A stretch of DNA of 12,208 nt, from contig JBMOLK010000162.1 in assembly GCA_049325575.1 (NCBI GenBank), positions 1 to 12,208 on the forward strand. Direction: 5' to 3'. Every line of letters begins with the position of its first letter. Position 1 is the stretch's first letter. The position numbers and the translations under genes were made by a program. The notes below the pieces were generated by a model. It worked only from the letters and a program-made list of their open reading frames with translations. It ran no database searches and was not told where the DNA came from. Positions 6,927 to 12,208 of this stretch are shown here, piece after piece. This DNA comes from JBMOLK01 sp049325575. Lineage in GTDB: Bacteria; Bacillota; Clostridia; Acetivibrionales; Acetivibrionaceae.

Positions 6927-8320
6927 AATGTAAACACTCCCATCTGCGTAGGGCTTCCAAATTCATTGTCAACGTCACCTATTTGTACAAATCTCACATT
7001 ATACCCATAGTTCTCAGTAACCTTAGCAGCCCACATTTCAAACTCACTACGGCTCCATTCAAAGCGGTGATCCCTGTGGCGCATATCTCCTTCAAAGAGA
7101 TTTGAGTAACGCATGTTATACTCCTTATTCGGAGTAGAAACAATAACCGTCTGCGGCCTTGCAAACTTAAAAAGTACCTTTTCAAAGGCTGCCAGTCTAT
7201 TTTCATCAAGGTGTTCTATAACCTCAATAACTGTCGCTGCATCATATCCGGAGAACCGCTTATCCCTGTATGTTAATGAACCTTGAAACAAATTAATCCT
7301 ATTCCTTTGCATTTCGGGCAGTCTGTCAATTTTCAATTTGTCCTTAGCCCTTTCAAGAACATTGTATGAAACATCAGCACCCGCAATTTGTTCAAAGCTC
7401 TTATCCTTTAAGAGTAAGGAAAGCAGATTTCCCTCTCCACATCCAATATCTATGACTCTTTTTGCGTTGACACTTTTTAATGCGGCTACTACTGTCCCGA
7501 GTCTTTGCTGATTTAAATTGAGTTTCTTTTCCGCTTCCTCATGTTGTAAAGACTCATCCGGTTCCCCGATCTCCCCTAATACATCACTTTCTTCTACAAG
7601 TCTTTCAAATGCCTGGTTAATAAGACTCTTCTTTCTTTTCAGGTATCTACCGGTTATGAGACCCTTTTCAGGATGGCTAATAAGCCAACCCTCTCCATGC
7701 CGTAGCAGTTTTTCAATCTCATCCACTCCAACCCAATAGTGCTTTTCGCTATCCAGTACCGGTATAAGAACATAGATGTGGTTTAATAAATCCTGAAGCC
7801 TGACTTCCCCCTCAAGTGTAACCGTATAGTACTTACTTTTGCCCCATTCAGGAAATTTCTCATCCAGCATATATCCTTCGACAGCTACCTTATAGCCTAA
7901 GGGCTCAAATAGCCGGTTTATAATCCCTTCTCCCCCTCTGCAGGGCAGCATCATTATTTTTGCTTGGAGCGGTAATGCCATCGACGCCAGTTCCGGCTTA
8001 TCTTTGGATTTACCGGACATTGCAGTTCCAAACACTCTTGACATTGCTACACTTAAGAACGAAGATGCAACGTAAGGCCTATCATTTACATAGTCAAACA
8101 ACCCACCTTCTCCTGTAGAACCTTTTTTACCTCGAGCGAGATCAATCGGGTCTATATCAAGGACCAATGCAGCCGTACACCTTTCCTCTGTAGCCTCCGG
8201 ATAGAATATATGAGCCTTTCCGTGATTTAGCTCAAATGTTTGTGACCTTGACGGGTTCTTATATAATAGATACCCTAAATCCGTTGCAGGTGGCTGGGTA
8301 TAAGTAATTGTAAGTAACAT
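6923..8320 (-). CDS. hen1: 3'-terminal RNA ribose 2'-O-methyltransferase Hen1
   Basis: A 465-residue bacterial Hen1. The N-terminal half (about 1-245) is the bacterial-specific domain that, in studied homologues, binds Pnkp and switches on its ligase. The C-terminal half is a SAM-dependent methyltransferase: SAM motif VIDIGCGEGN (289-298), and the metal-binding set E366, E369, H370 (EVIEH) and H418 (RDHRFEW) that places Mn2+ at the 3'-terminal 2'-OH and 3'-OH. These numbers match the published clostridial enzyme as I remember them. It methylates the 3' end at a break before sealing, so the junction can no longer be cut by 2'-OH-dependent ribonucleases. Start at ATG 8320 behind AGAGGTG, 33 nt after the Thg1-like gene. 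Confidence 0.97.
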   Translation of the reverse strand: MLLTITYTQPPATDLGYLLYKNPSRSQTFELNHGKAHIFYPEATEERCTAALVLDIDPIDLARGKKGSTGEGGLFDYVNDRPYVASSFLSVAMSRVFGTAMSGKSKDKPELASMALPLQAKIMMLPCRGGEGIINRLFEPLGYKVAVEGYMLDEKFPEWGKSKYYTVTLEGEVRLQDLLNHIYVLIPVLDSEKHYWVGVDEIEKLLRHGEGWLISHPEKGLITGRYLKRKKSLINQAFERLVEESDVLGEIGEPDESLQHEEAEKKLNLNQQRLGTVVAALKSVNAKRVIDIGCGEGNLLSLLLKDKSFEQIAGADVSYNVLERAKDKLKIDRLPEMQRNRINLFQGSLTYRDKRFSGYDAATVIEVIEHLDENRLAAFEKVLFKFARPQTVIVSTPNKEYNMRYSNLFEGDMRHRDHRFEWSRSEFEMWAAKVTENYGYNVRFVQIGDVDNEFGSPTQMGVFTL

Positions 8321-8353
8321 GATTACACCTCTTAGCTTTCATTTTTAAATAAA

Positions 8354-9121
8354 TTACATGTCTCCATCTGATAAAAAATTAGATATAAAATTACTGTACT
8401 CATCTTTCATCGGCAAATCATAATCTAACTTTATCCTTCTTCTGTTGGTAATCACTTCACTGCCGTTTTTGGAATTGATACAAGGTTTTTCATAAACCTC
8501 CCAGTATAACCCAACGCCTCGTTTCTGCCAATTTGGAATATCATTAAAATTAATTCCATTCTCAAATAGAAGCTCATTCTTTTCGCTAACAGGCATTCCA
8601 CTTAAAAAATCAGTTGCTTCTTGAACAGACTTCCCTTTCTTCCTTAGCATCCAATAACAGTGAGCATTTAAAGCATTTCTGTGTGCATCTTCATTTCTCC
8701 ACCTGAAATAGTCAATAACGGTCTTACTGTTAGGAAGTTCTGATATCCTACAATCAAAACAAGCCACATCACCAAGTAAAACGGAAAACTTTGCACTTGC
8801 TTCACCCGCCAATATTGAATTAAATTTACGAGCCTTCCGTCCAAATGCACCTTCATCTATGTGGAATAATAGTGATATCTCATCACTCTGTGTGTATCCA
8901 TAAACTACCCTAAAACCACAATTCATAAGGTGTTCTGTTGTTGCAACCATATAATCCCGGAAGCGTATATCATAAGGACTTTCAAATTGATGGACTTCCT
9001 TTGTTAGCCTGGTGAAATTCCTTCCATCTATTCGTGCAACCATGTATACTCCAGGAACAACACAGTAGTCATGCGCTGTCTCATATACCCTCATCTTTAC
9101 ATCAAGATCATCAAATTTCAT
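8354..9121 (-). CDS. Thg1-like 3'-5' RNA polymerase (tRNAHis guanylyltransferase superfamily)
   Basis: A 255-residue bacterial Thg1-like protein. The two-metal carboxylates are present: D32-G33 in ARIDGRNF and D80-E81 in YTQSDEIS. The conserved helix WRNEDAHRNALNAHCYW and the later KRGVGLYWE also match the bacterial branch. Thg1 proper adds G-1 to tRNAHis; Thg1-like proteins add nucleotides 3'-5' to truncated tRNA 5' ends in a template-dependent way. Most bacteria encode G-1 of tRNAHis in the gene, so repair of damaged 5' ends is the better guess here. The frame stays open upstream to 9220, but ATG 9121, preceded by GGAGGAGTGG, is the better start. It overlaps the kinase-like gene by 11 nt. 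Confidence 0.93.
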   Translation of the reverse strand: MKFDDLDVKMRVYETAHDYCVVPGVYMVARIDGRNFTRLTKEVHQFESPYDIRFRDYMVATTEHLMNCGFRVVYGYTQSDEISLLFHIDEGAFGRKARKFNSILAGEASAKFSVLLGDVACFDCRISELPNSKTVIDYFRWRNEDAHRNALNAHCYWMLRKKGKSVQEATDFLSGMPVSEKNELLFENGINFNDIPNWQKRGVGLYWEVYEKPCINSKNGSEVITNRRRIKLDYDLPMKDEYSNFISNFLSDGDM

Positions 9122-9560
9122 TTTTCCACTCCTCCACAACAAACTCGTTTTCTTCATTAATCCGAACATAATATAGTTCATCGAAGCCTTCATCCAAGCT
9201 AGGCAACTGCAATTTACCATATGTACTTTTAATGCCTGCTAAAGGAATATGTTCCTTACCCTCTCTTCTTTCATTTTTCTTTATAGCCTCCGCTATGTTT
9301 GACTGAAAGTAGTAACCTATAACCTTGAATTTAGCACTTTGGGCTATATCAATATATTTCTTTCTGTCCATAACAGACGGATTCGTATTATCAACAACAA
9401 AAGGCTGTTTTGCTTTTATGCAGGCGTCAAGAAATATATCTTCCCTGTTTCTTGTTCTTAACATATCCAGGTTTATTCTTATGTGTGTTTTAAAAAAATT
9501 GTCCTTATAATAGGTACTTTTGCCTGTTGCCTGTATCCCAATAAAAATAACAGCTTCCAT
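9111..9560 (-). CDS. Small P-loop kinase related to polynucleotide kinase
   Basis: A 149-residue single-domain P-loop protein, first gene of the repair operon. Walker A is GIQATGKST (8-16). NLDMLRTR holds D32 and R35, equivalent to D38 and R41 of the Pnkp kinase; DNTN (58-61) parallels DATN in Pnkp; the lid carries R98/R99 in NERREGKEHIP. This layout is that of T4-type polynucleotide 5'-OH kinases, so it probably phosphorylates a 5'-OH on RNA or a nucleotide. It would be a second kinase next to the one inside Pnkp, perhaps with a different substrate. Start at ATG 9560 behind AAGGAG. Only about 30 nt separate it from the terminator at 9599, with no promoter seen between. Other small P-loop kinases (nucleoside or tRNA kinases) remain possible. 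Confidence 0.85.
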   Translation of the reverse strand: MEAVIFIGIQATGKSTYYKDNFFKTHIRINLDMLRTRNREDIFLDACIKAKQPFVVDNTNPSVMDRKKYIDIAQSAKFKVIGYYFQSNIAEAIKKNERREGKEHIPLAGIKSTYGKLQLPSLDEGFDELYYVRINEENEFVVEEWKNEI

Positions 9561-9598
9561 ATTAACTCCTTAACTTTAAACTTTTACTAAAAATAAAA

Positions 9599-9631
9599 AG
9601 TGGTTAAATCTTTTTGTTTGACTTAACCACT
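9599..9631 (-). terminator. Terminator/attenuator between peptide copy 2 and the repair operon
   Basis: AGTGGTTAAATC (9599-9610) and GACTTAACCACT (9620-9631) form a 12-bp stem with one wobble pair and a 9-nt loop. On the minus strand the stem is followed by TTTTATTTTTAG, a good U-tract. It begins about 45 nt after the peptide stop and ends about 38 nt before the start codon of the kinase-like gene. Because I see no promoter after it, some transcripts must read through, which would make it an attenuator. Confidence 0.8.
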
Positions 9632-9676
9632 CTATCACTCATATGTATACACGTATTTTTTGATGTAATGAAGGTA

Positions 9677-9802
9677 TTATTGTCTTTTACGCTTTAACAA
9701 TAGAGGATTAAGCCAATGTATATGTATATTCATACCTGGTTCGTGAATCAGCTGAAGTGCCCTATTATTTTTTCTTAGTTCTAAACAGTTTGTTCTATAC
9801 AT
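9677..9802 (-). CDS. 41-aa peptide with IHWLNPL motif (copy 2), leader of the repair operon
   Basis: A 42-codon gene including TAA, from ATG 9802-9800, behind a near-perfect AAGGAGGATAACTA ribosome binding site. The peptide begins MYRTNCLELRK and ends IHWLNPLLLKRKRQ. It aligns without gaps to copy 1 (258-386), with W30 at the same position in both. DNA identity is high around the shared motif (ACATTGGCTTAATCCTCT) and low in the middle, as expected for an old duplication kept for its protein or RNA function. It lies 40-50 nt before the terminator and is transcribed towards the repair operon. No signal peptide; strongly basic C-terminus. I do not recognise the family. It may be a regulatory leader whose translation sets readthrough, or a free peptide. 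Confidence 0.75.
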   Translation of the reverse strand: MYRTNCLELRKNNRALQLIHEPGMNIHIHWLNPLLLKRKRQ

Positions 9803-9852
9803 TAGTTATCCTCCTTCCATATTACAACAATATTTTATTCAATATAGGAATG

Positions 9853-9882
9853 ATTTTATTATACTTTACTCTTGTCTGTCAA
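9853..9882 (-). promoter_or_regulatory. Promoter for peptide copy 2 and probably the repair operon
   Basis: On the minus strand TTGACA (complement of 9877-9882) is followed after 18 nt by TAAAAT (complement of 9853-9858). A perfect TATAAT (complement of 9858-9863) lies between them, but only 13 nt from the -35. Transcription would start near 9846 and give a leader of about 285 nt before the kinase-like gene, holding the peptide gene and the terminator. Confidence 0.65.
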
Positions 9883-9890
9883 TTACTTTT

Positions 9891-9906
9891 AGTTGTGTAG
9901 TTGTAT
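9891..9906. repeat. Tandem AGTTGTRT repeat between divergent promoters
   Basis: AGTTGTGT (9891-9898) is followed at once by AGTTGTAT (9899-9906). It lies between the -35 boxes of the divergent promoters and could be a binding site for a shared regulator. It is short and in AT-rich DNA, so chance is possible. Confidence 0.35.
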
Positions 9907-9913
9907 AGTATTA

Positions 9914-9942
9914 TTGTAAATATCAGAAAGCACTATTATAAT
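9914..9942 (+). promoter_or_regulatory. Promoter for the two RlaP-family genes
   Basis: TTGTAA (9914-9919), a 17-nt spacer, and a perfect TATAAT (9937-9942). The start would be near 9949, leaving a leader of about 25 nt before ATG 9975. It is divergent from the repair operon promoter, with only about 30 nt between the -35 boxes, so the two units may be controlled together. Confidence 0.7.
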
Positions 9943-9974
9943 ATTAATAATTATTAATGAGAGAAGGATTGTTT

Positions 9975-10748
9975 ATGCAACAAGAAATATTGGAAAAGCT
10001 AAAGACAATTGAAAAAGAAAACAATATCAAGATCCTCTACGCAATTGAATCCGGCAGCAGAGGATGGGGTTTTGCATCTAAAGACAGCGATTACGATGTA
10101 CGTTTTATATATACCCACCCCACCGACTGGTATCTTTCTATTGAAGATAAAAAGGATTTTATTGAGGTTCCAATAAATGAGCTATTGGATATAAACGGCT
10201 GGGATATCAGAAAGGCTTTGTTGCAGTATAAAAAGTCAAATCCTACATTACTGGAATGGCTAAGTTCCCCTATCGTATACATAGAGAATTACAGTACTGC
10301 ACAGAGAATGAGAGAATTATTGTCTTCTTACTTCTCACCGGTACCTACTATATACCATTATCTACATATAGCTAGAAACAAATTTGAAGAGGTCATGGGA
10401 ACAGACCAGGCTAAGATCAAAACATACTTCTATATCTTAAGGCCTATCCTGGCGTGTATGTGGATTGAAAAGAACAATAATACGCCTCCAATGGAGTTTG
10501 GCAAACTAATGGCGGAGCAGCAGCTGGACGGCACCCTGGTTAATGAAATTTACAAGCTGCTTGAGAAAAAGACTGCCGGATTGGAAATTGATATTGGACC
10601 AAAAAGCCCGGTAATTATTGATTTCCTCAAGAGCAAAATAGACCACTATGAGCAATATCTTAAAACAGTTAGAAAAGAAAAAATGTCCGATCATGAGGCT
10701 TTAAATGTTCTGTTTCATGAAACACTTAAGGAAGTCTGGGGCGCTTAA
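9975..10748 (+). CDS. RlaP/YcgL-family nucleotidyltransferase (RNA repair associated), first copy
   Basis: A 257-residue DNA polymerase beta-type nucleotidyltransferase. The signature is ESGSRGWGF with G27-S28, then DSDYDVRF with metal-binding D39 and D41, and D77 in GWDIRKAL as the likely third carboxylate. NPTLLEWL (89-96) is typical of the family often called RlaP or YcgL (COG3541), predicted to add or transfer nucleotides to RNA ends and found beside RNA ligases. An ATG at 9957 is in frame but has no ribosome binding site; ATG 9975 follows GAGAAGGA and is preferred. The next gene begins 34 nt after the stop and is a relative, so the two likely form one unit. No experimentally known substrate comes to mind. 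Confidence 0.9.
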   Translation: MQQEILEKLKTIEKENNIKILYAIESGSRGWGFASKDSDYDVRFIYTHPTDWYLSIEDKKDFIEVPINELLDINGWDIRKALLQYKKSNPTLLEWLSSPIVYIENYSTAQRMRELLSSYFSPVPTIYHYLHIARNKFEEVMGTDQAKIKTYFYILRPILACMWIEKNNNTPPMEFGKLMAEQQLDGTLVNEIYKLLEKKTAGLEIDIGPKSPVIIDFLKSKIDHYEQYLKTVRKEKMSDHEALNVLFHETLKEVWGA

Positions 10749-10782
10749 GGAATGGGATCAATAGCTATAAAGGAGCAAACAC

Positions 10783-11784
10783 ATGGATATACAGCGTATA
10801 AAAGACAAGCTAAATTCAAGCGAATATGAGTTTCTAAGGACAGACCCGCAACTTGGAAACAATATACTAATCCTTACAACAGCAGGCTCTATTGCCTATG
10901 GAACAAATGTTGATACCAGCGATATTGATATAAGGGGCATCACAGTAGAAACAAAACAGGATATTATGGGATTGTCAAGCTTTGAACAGTTCGAAGACAG
11001 AGCAACCGACACTGTGGTTTATGGGCTTAAGAAATTTATTATTCTGTGCCTTAATAGTAACCCAAATGTTCTGGAGATCCTGGGTACAAGGCCTGAACAT
11101 CTTCTTGTCATATCAGTAGAAGGCCAACTTTTAAGGGATAATGTTGATTTATTCTTATCAAAAAAGGCGATCCAGAGCTTTGGCAACTATGCAACAGCCC
11201 AACTTAGAAGGCTGCAGAACGCTCTTGCAAGGGATAACTATCCCCAAGCCCAAAAGGAGCAACATATTCTAAATAGCATTTCAGGCCAAATGGATCATCT
11301 GAAAAGGACTTACAAAACCTTTACAGACAGTGAAATCAGCTTATATATTGATAAATCTGAAAAGGAAGAAATGGATACAGAAATATTTATTGATATAAAC
11401 CTGAAACACTATCCTCTAAGGGACCTTAAAAATATCTATTCTGACATGAATAACATTGTGAAGGATTACTCCAAACTGAATCACAGGAACAGCAAAAAGG
11501 ATGAACTCCGCCTTAACAAGCACGCCATGCATTTAATCCGCCTTCTGGCAACAGGGACGGAGATCCTTGAGGGTAAGGGAGTCAACACTTATAGGGAAAA
11601 GGAGCGAGGGCTTTTTCTTGATATACGAAGCGGAAAGTATAGTTATAACGAGATATTTGAAATGGTTGATGAATATGAAAAGCGTTTTAAATCAGCAGCT
11701 GTGAATACTTCCCTTCCAGAAGAACCAGATTACAAGCGTGTTGAAGAATTAATGATAGAAATCTATGGTAAAATATTATTATAG
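10783..11784 (+). CDS. RlaP/YcgL-family nucleotidyltransferase, second copy
   Basis: A 333-residue nucleotidyltransferase of the same superfamily as the preceding gene but clearly diverged. The core is TTAGSIAYGT (G35-S36) and SDIDIRGI (D47 and D49), with D76 in TDTVVYGLKKF as the possible third acidic residue, and NPNVLEIL (93-100) matching NPTLLEWL in the first copy. The C-terminal 200 residues are helical, charged and lack a motif I recognise; they may bind RNA. It starts at ATG 10783 behind AAAGGAG. Two non-identical family members in tandem could form a heterodimer or act on different RNA ends (inference). Active-site residues look intact. Confidence 0.88.
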   Translation: MDIQRIKDKLNSSEYEFLRTDPQLGNNILILTTAGSIAYGTNVDTSDIDIRGITVETKQDIMGLSSFEQFEDRATDTVVYGLKKFIILCLNSNPNVLEILGTRPEHLLVISVEGQLLRDNVDLFLSKKAIQSFGNYATAQLRRLQNALARDNYPQAQKEQHILNSISGQMDHLKRTYKTFTDSEISLYIDKSEKEEMDTEIFIDINLKHYPLRDLKNIYSDMNNIVKDYSKLNHRNSKKDELRLNKHAMHLIRLLATGTEILEGKGVNTYREKERGLFLDIRSGKYSYNEIFEMVDEYEKRFKSAAVNTSLPEEPDYKRVEELMIEIYGKILL

Positions 11785-11790
11785 CATTAT

Positions 11791-11810
11791 AATTGTATTT
11801 CAATTTTATT
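11791..11810 (+). terminator. Weak hairpin after the second RlaP gene
   Basis: AATTG (11791-11795), a 5-nt loop and CAATT (11801-11805) precede TTTATT. The stem has only 5 pairs and little GC, so termination would be inefficient at best. Confidence 0.3.
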
Positions 11811-11817
11811 ACAGATA

Positions 11818-11847
11818 TTGACTTTATACTTTGTCCTACTATATTAT
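11818..11847 (+). promoter_or_regulatory. Promoter upstream of the 12-codon ORF
   Basis: TTGACT (11818-11823), an 18-nt spacer and TATTAT (11842-11847). A small dyad TGGTAA/TTACCA lies at the expected transcript start (about 11852-11871), just before the ribosome binding site at 11881. Confidence 0.6.
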
Positions 11848-11895
11848 GTTATGGTAAGATTTATATTACCAAATCAGGTGAAAGGAGTGTTGAAA

Positions 11896-11934
11896 ATGAC
11901 AGCAATAACAAATTATGAGGTGCTTAGTTTATAA
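11896..11934 (+). CDS. 12-residue micro-ORF, possible leader peptide or frameshifted small gene
   Basis: ATG 11896 follows a clear AAAGGAG at a good distance and encodes MTAITNYEVLSL then TAA. Immediately after, another frame continues IEYWTKRAMHKVY to a TAG at about 11975. If one base were lost from the sequence, the two would join into a peptide of roughly 26 residues. It lies between a promoter and a strong terminator and forms a self-contained unit. I cannot tell a true leader peptide from a broken small gene. Confidence 0.35.
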   Translation: MTAITNYEVLSL

Positions 11935-12208
11935 TTGAATATTGGACCAAAAGGGCAATGCATAAAGTATATTAGTCTCTTTATTTAGCATGCTTTTTGT
12001 GGTCAACCTTTAAAGTAACCTTCACCTGTAAAAACAAATACGCTATTACAGATTGCACGATGGGTTATCGTGTTTTTTTATTGTCAAAAAGCCGTGGTTA
12101 TAATGTGCTTTGATACTTTAAGGTTATTTATTCTGTTCGAAGCTTACTCTATCACGGTATTTTTATGCCCTTTTAGTGATTAAGGGACATGTTGAATTTA
12201 AAAGGAGA
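11935..12208 (+). other. Right-edge leader of a gene outside the window
   Basis: Apart from the terminator at 12056-12079, I find no gene here. The last bases, AAAAGGAGA at 12200-12208, are a good ribosome binding site, so a plus-strand gene probably starts just outside. An imperfect hairpin CCCTT/AAGGG lies near 12168-12186. TATAAT at 12099-12104 has no good -35 partner at normal spacing. Confidence 0.5.
12056..12079 (+). terminator. Strong intrinsic terminator
   Basis: CACGAT (12056-12061), a 5-nt loop and ATCGTG (12067-12072), followed by seven T residues (12073-12079). It ends the short transcript that starts near 11854, or acts as a leader attenuator for the gene beyond 12208. Confidence 0.85.

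Noticed and set aside
9122..9220. Upstream extension of the Thg1-like protein by 33 residues
   Set aside because: The extra part overlaps the conserved end of the kinase-like gene, resembles no Thg1 sequence, and the GGAGGAG site supports ATG 9121.
9936..9950. Fur/PerR-like box TTATAATATTAATAA over the -10 of the RlaP promoter
   Set aside because: Only a partial match, in a stretch that is almost entirely A and T and overlaps a -10 hexamer; chance explains it.
1..12208. CRISPR arrays, tRNA or rRNA genes, insertion sequences
   Set aside because: No regularly spaced repeats, no cloverleaf or CCA-ending sequence, and no transposase or paired terminal repeats were seen on either strand.

Overview
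The window is AT-rich bacterial DNA with compact same-strand operons, AGGAGG-type ribosome binding sites and sigma-A-like promoters. The two central proteins match, almost residue for residue at the known catalytic positions, my memory of the Pnkp and Hen1 proteins of Clostridium thermocellum. A clostridium of the Ruminiclostridium/Hungateiclostridium type is therefore likely. This is an inference from protein similarity; no database was searched.

Layout. (1) Positions 1-250 hold no convincing gene. (2) 194-386, minus strand: a 42-residue peptide gene followed by a 12-bp hairpin terminator. (3) 543-2883, minus strand: a strong promoter, a decayed macro-domain gene, and a radical SAM-NUDIX fusion gene. 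(4) 3029-9560, minus strand: a tightly packed operon for a polynucleotide-kinase-like P-loop protein, a Thg1-like 3'-5' polymerase, Hen1, Pnkp, a PHP phosphoesterase, and a chimeric metallophosphoesterase/FMN-binding remnant. (5) 9599-9802, minus strand: a second copy of the peptide gene plus terminator, sitting as a leader directly in front of that operon. (6) 9975-11784, plus strand: two RlaP/YcgL-family nucleotidyltransferases, divergently transcribed. (7) 11785-12208: a promoter, a 12-codon ORF, a terminator, and a ribosome binding site for a gene beyond the window.

The core is an RNA repair island. By established biochemistry of the family, Pnkp heals broken RNA ends (5' kinase, 3' phosphatase / 2',3'-cyclic phosphodiesterase) and, with Hen1, seals them. 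Hen1 also puts a 2'-O-methyl group on the 3' end, so the repaired RNA resists a second cut by the same ribotoxin. Thg1-like proteins re-add lost 5' nucleotides, and RlaP proteins are predicted RNA nucleotidyltransferases linked to RNA repair operons. The macro and NUDIX domains point to ADP-ribose-type nucleotide chemistry at one edge of the island.

The least expected parts are these. Two paralogous peptides sharing IHWLNPL, each with its own hairpin, bracket the island. One of them lies where it could act as a leader/attenuator for the repair operon. At the distal end of the operon there is clear gene decay: an in-frame MPE-FMN chimera and a macro pseudogene with a large internal deletion and several frameshifts.
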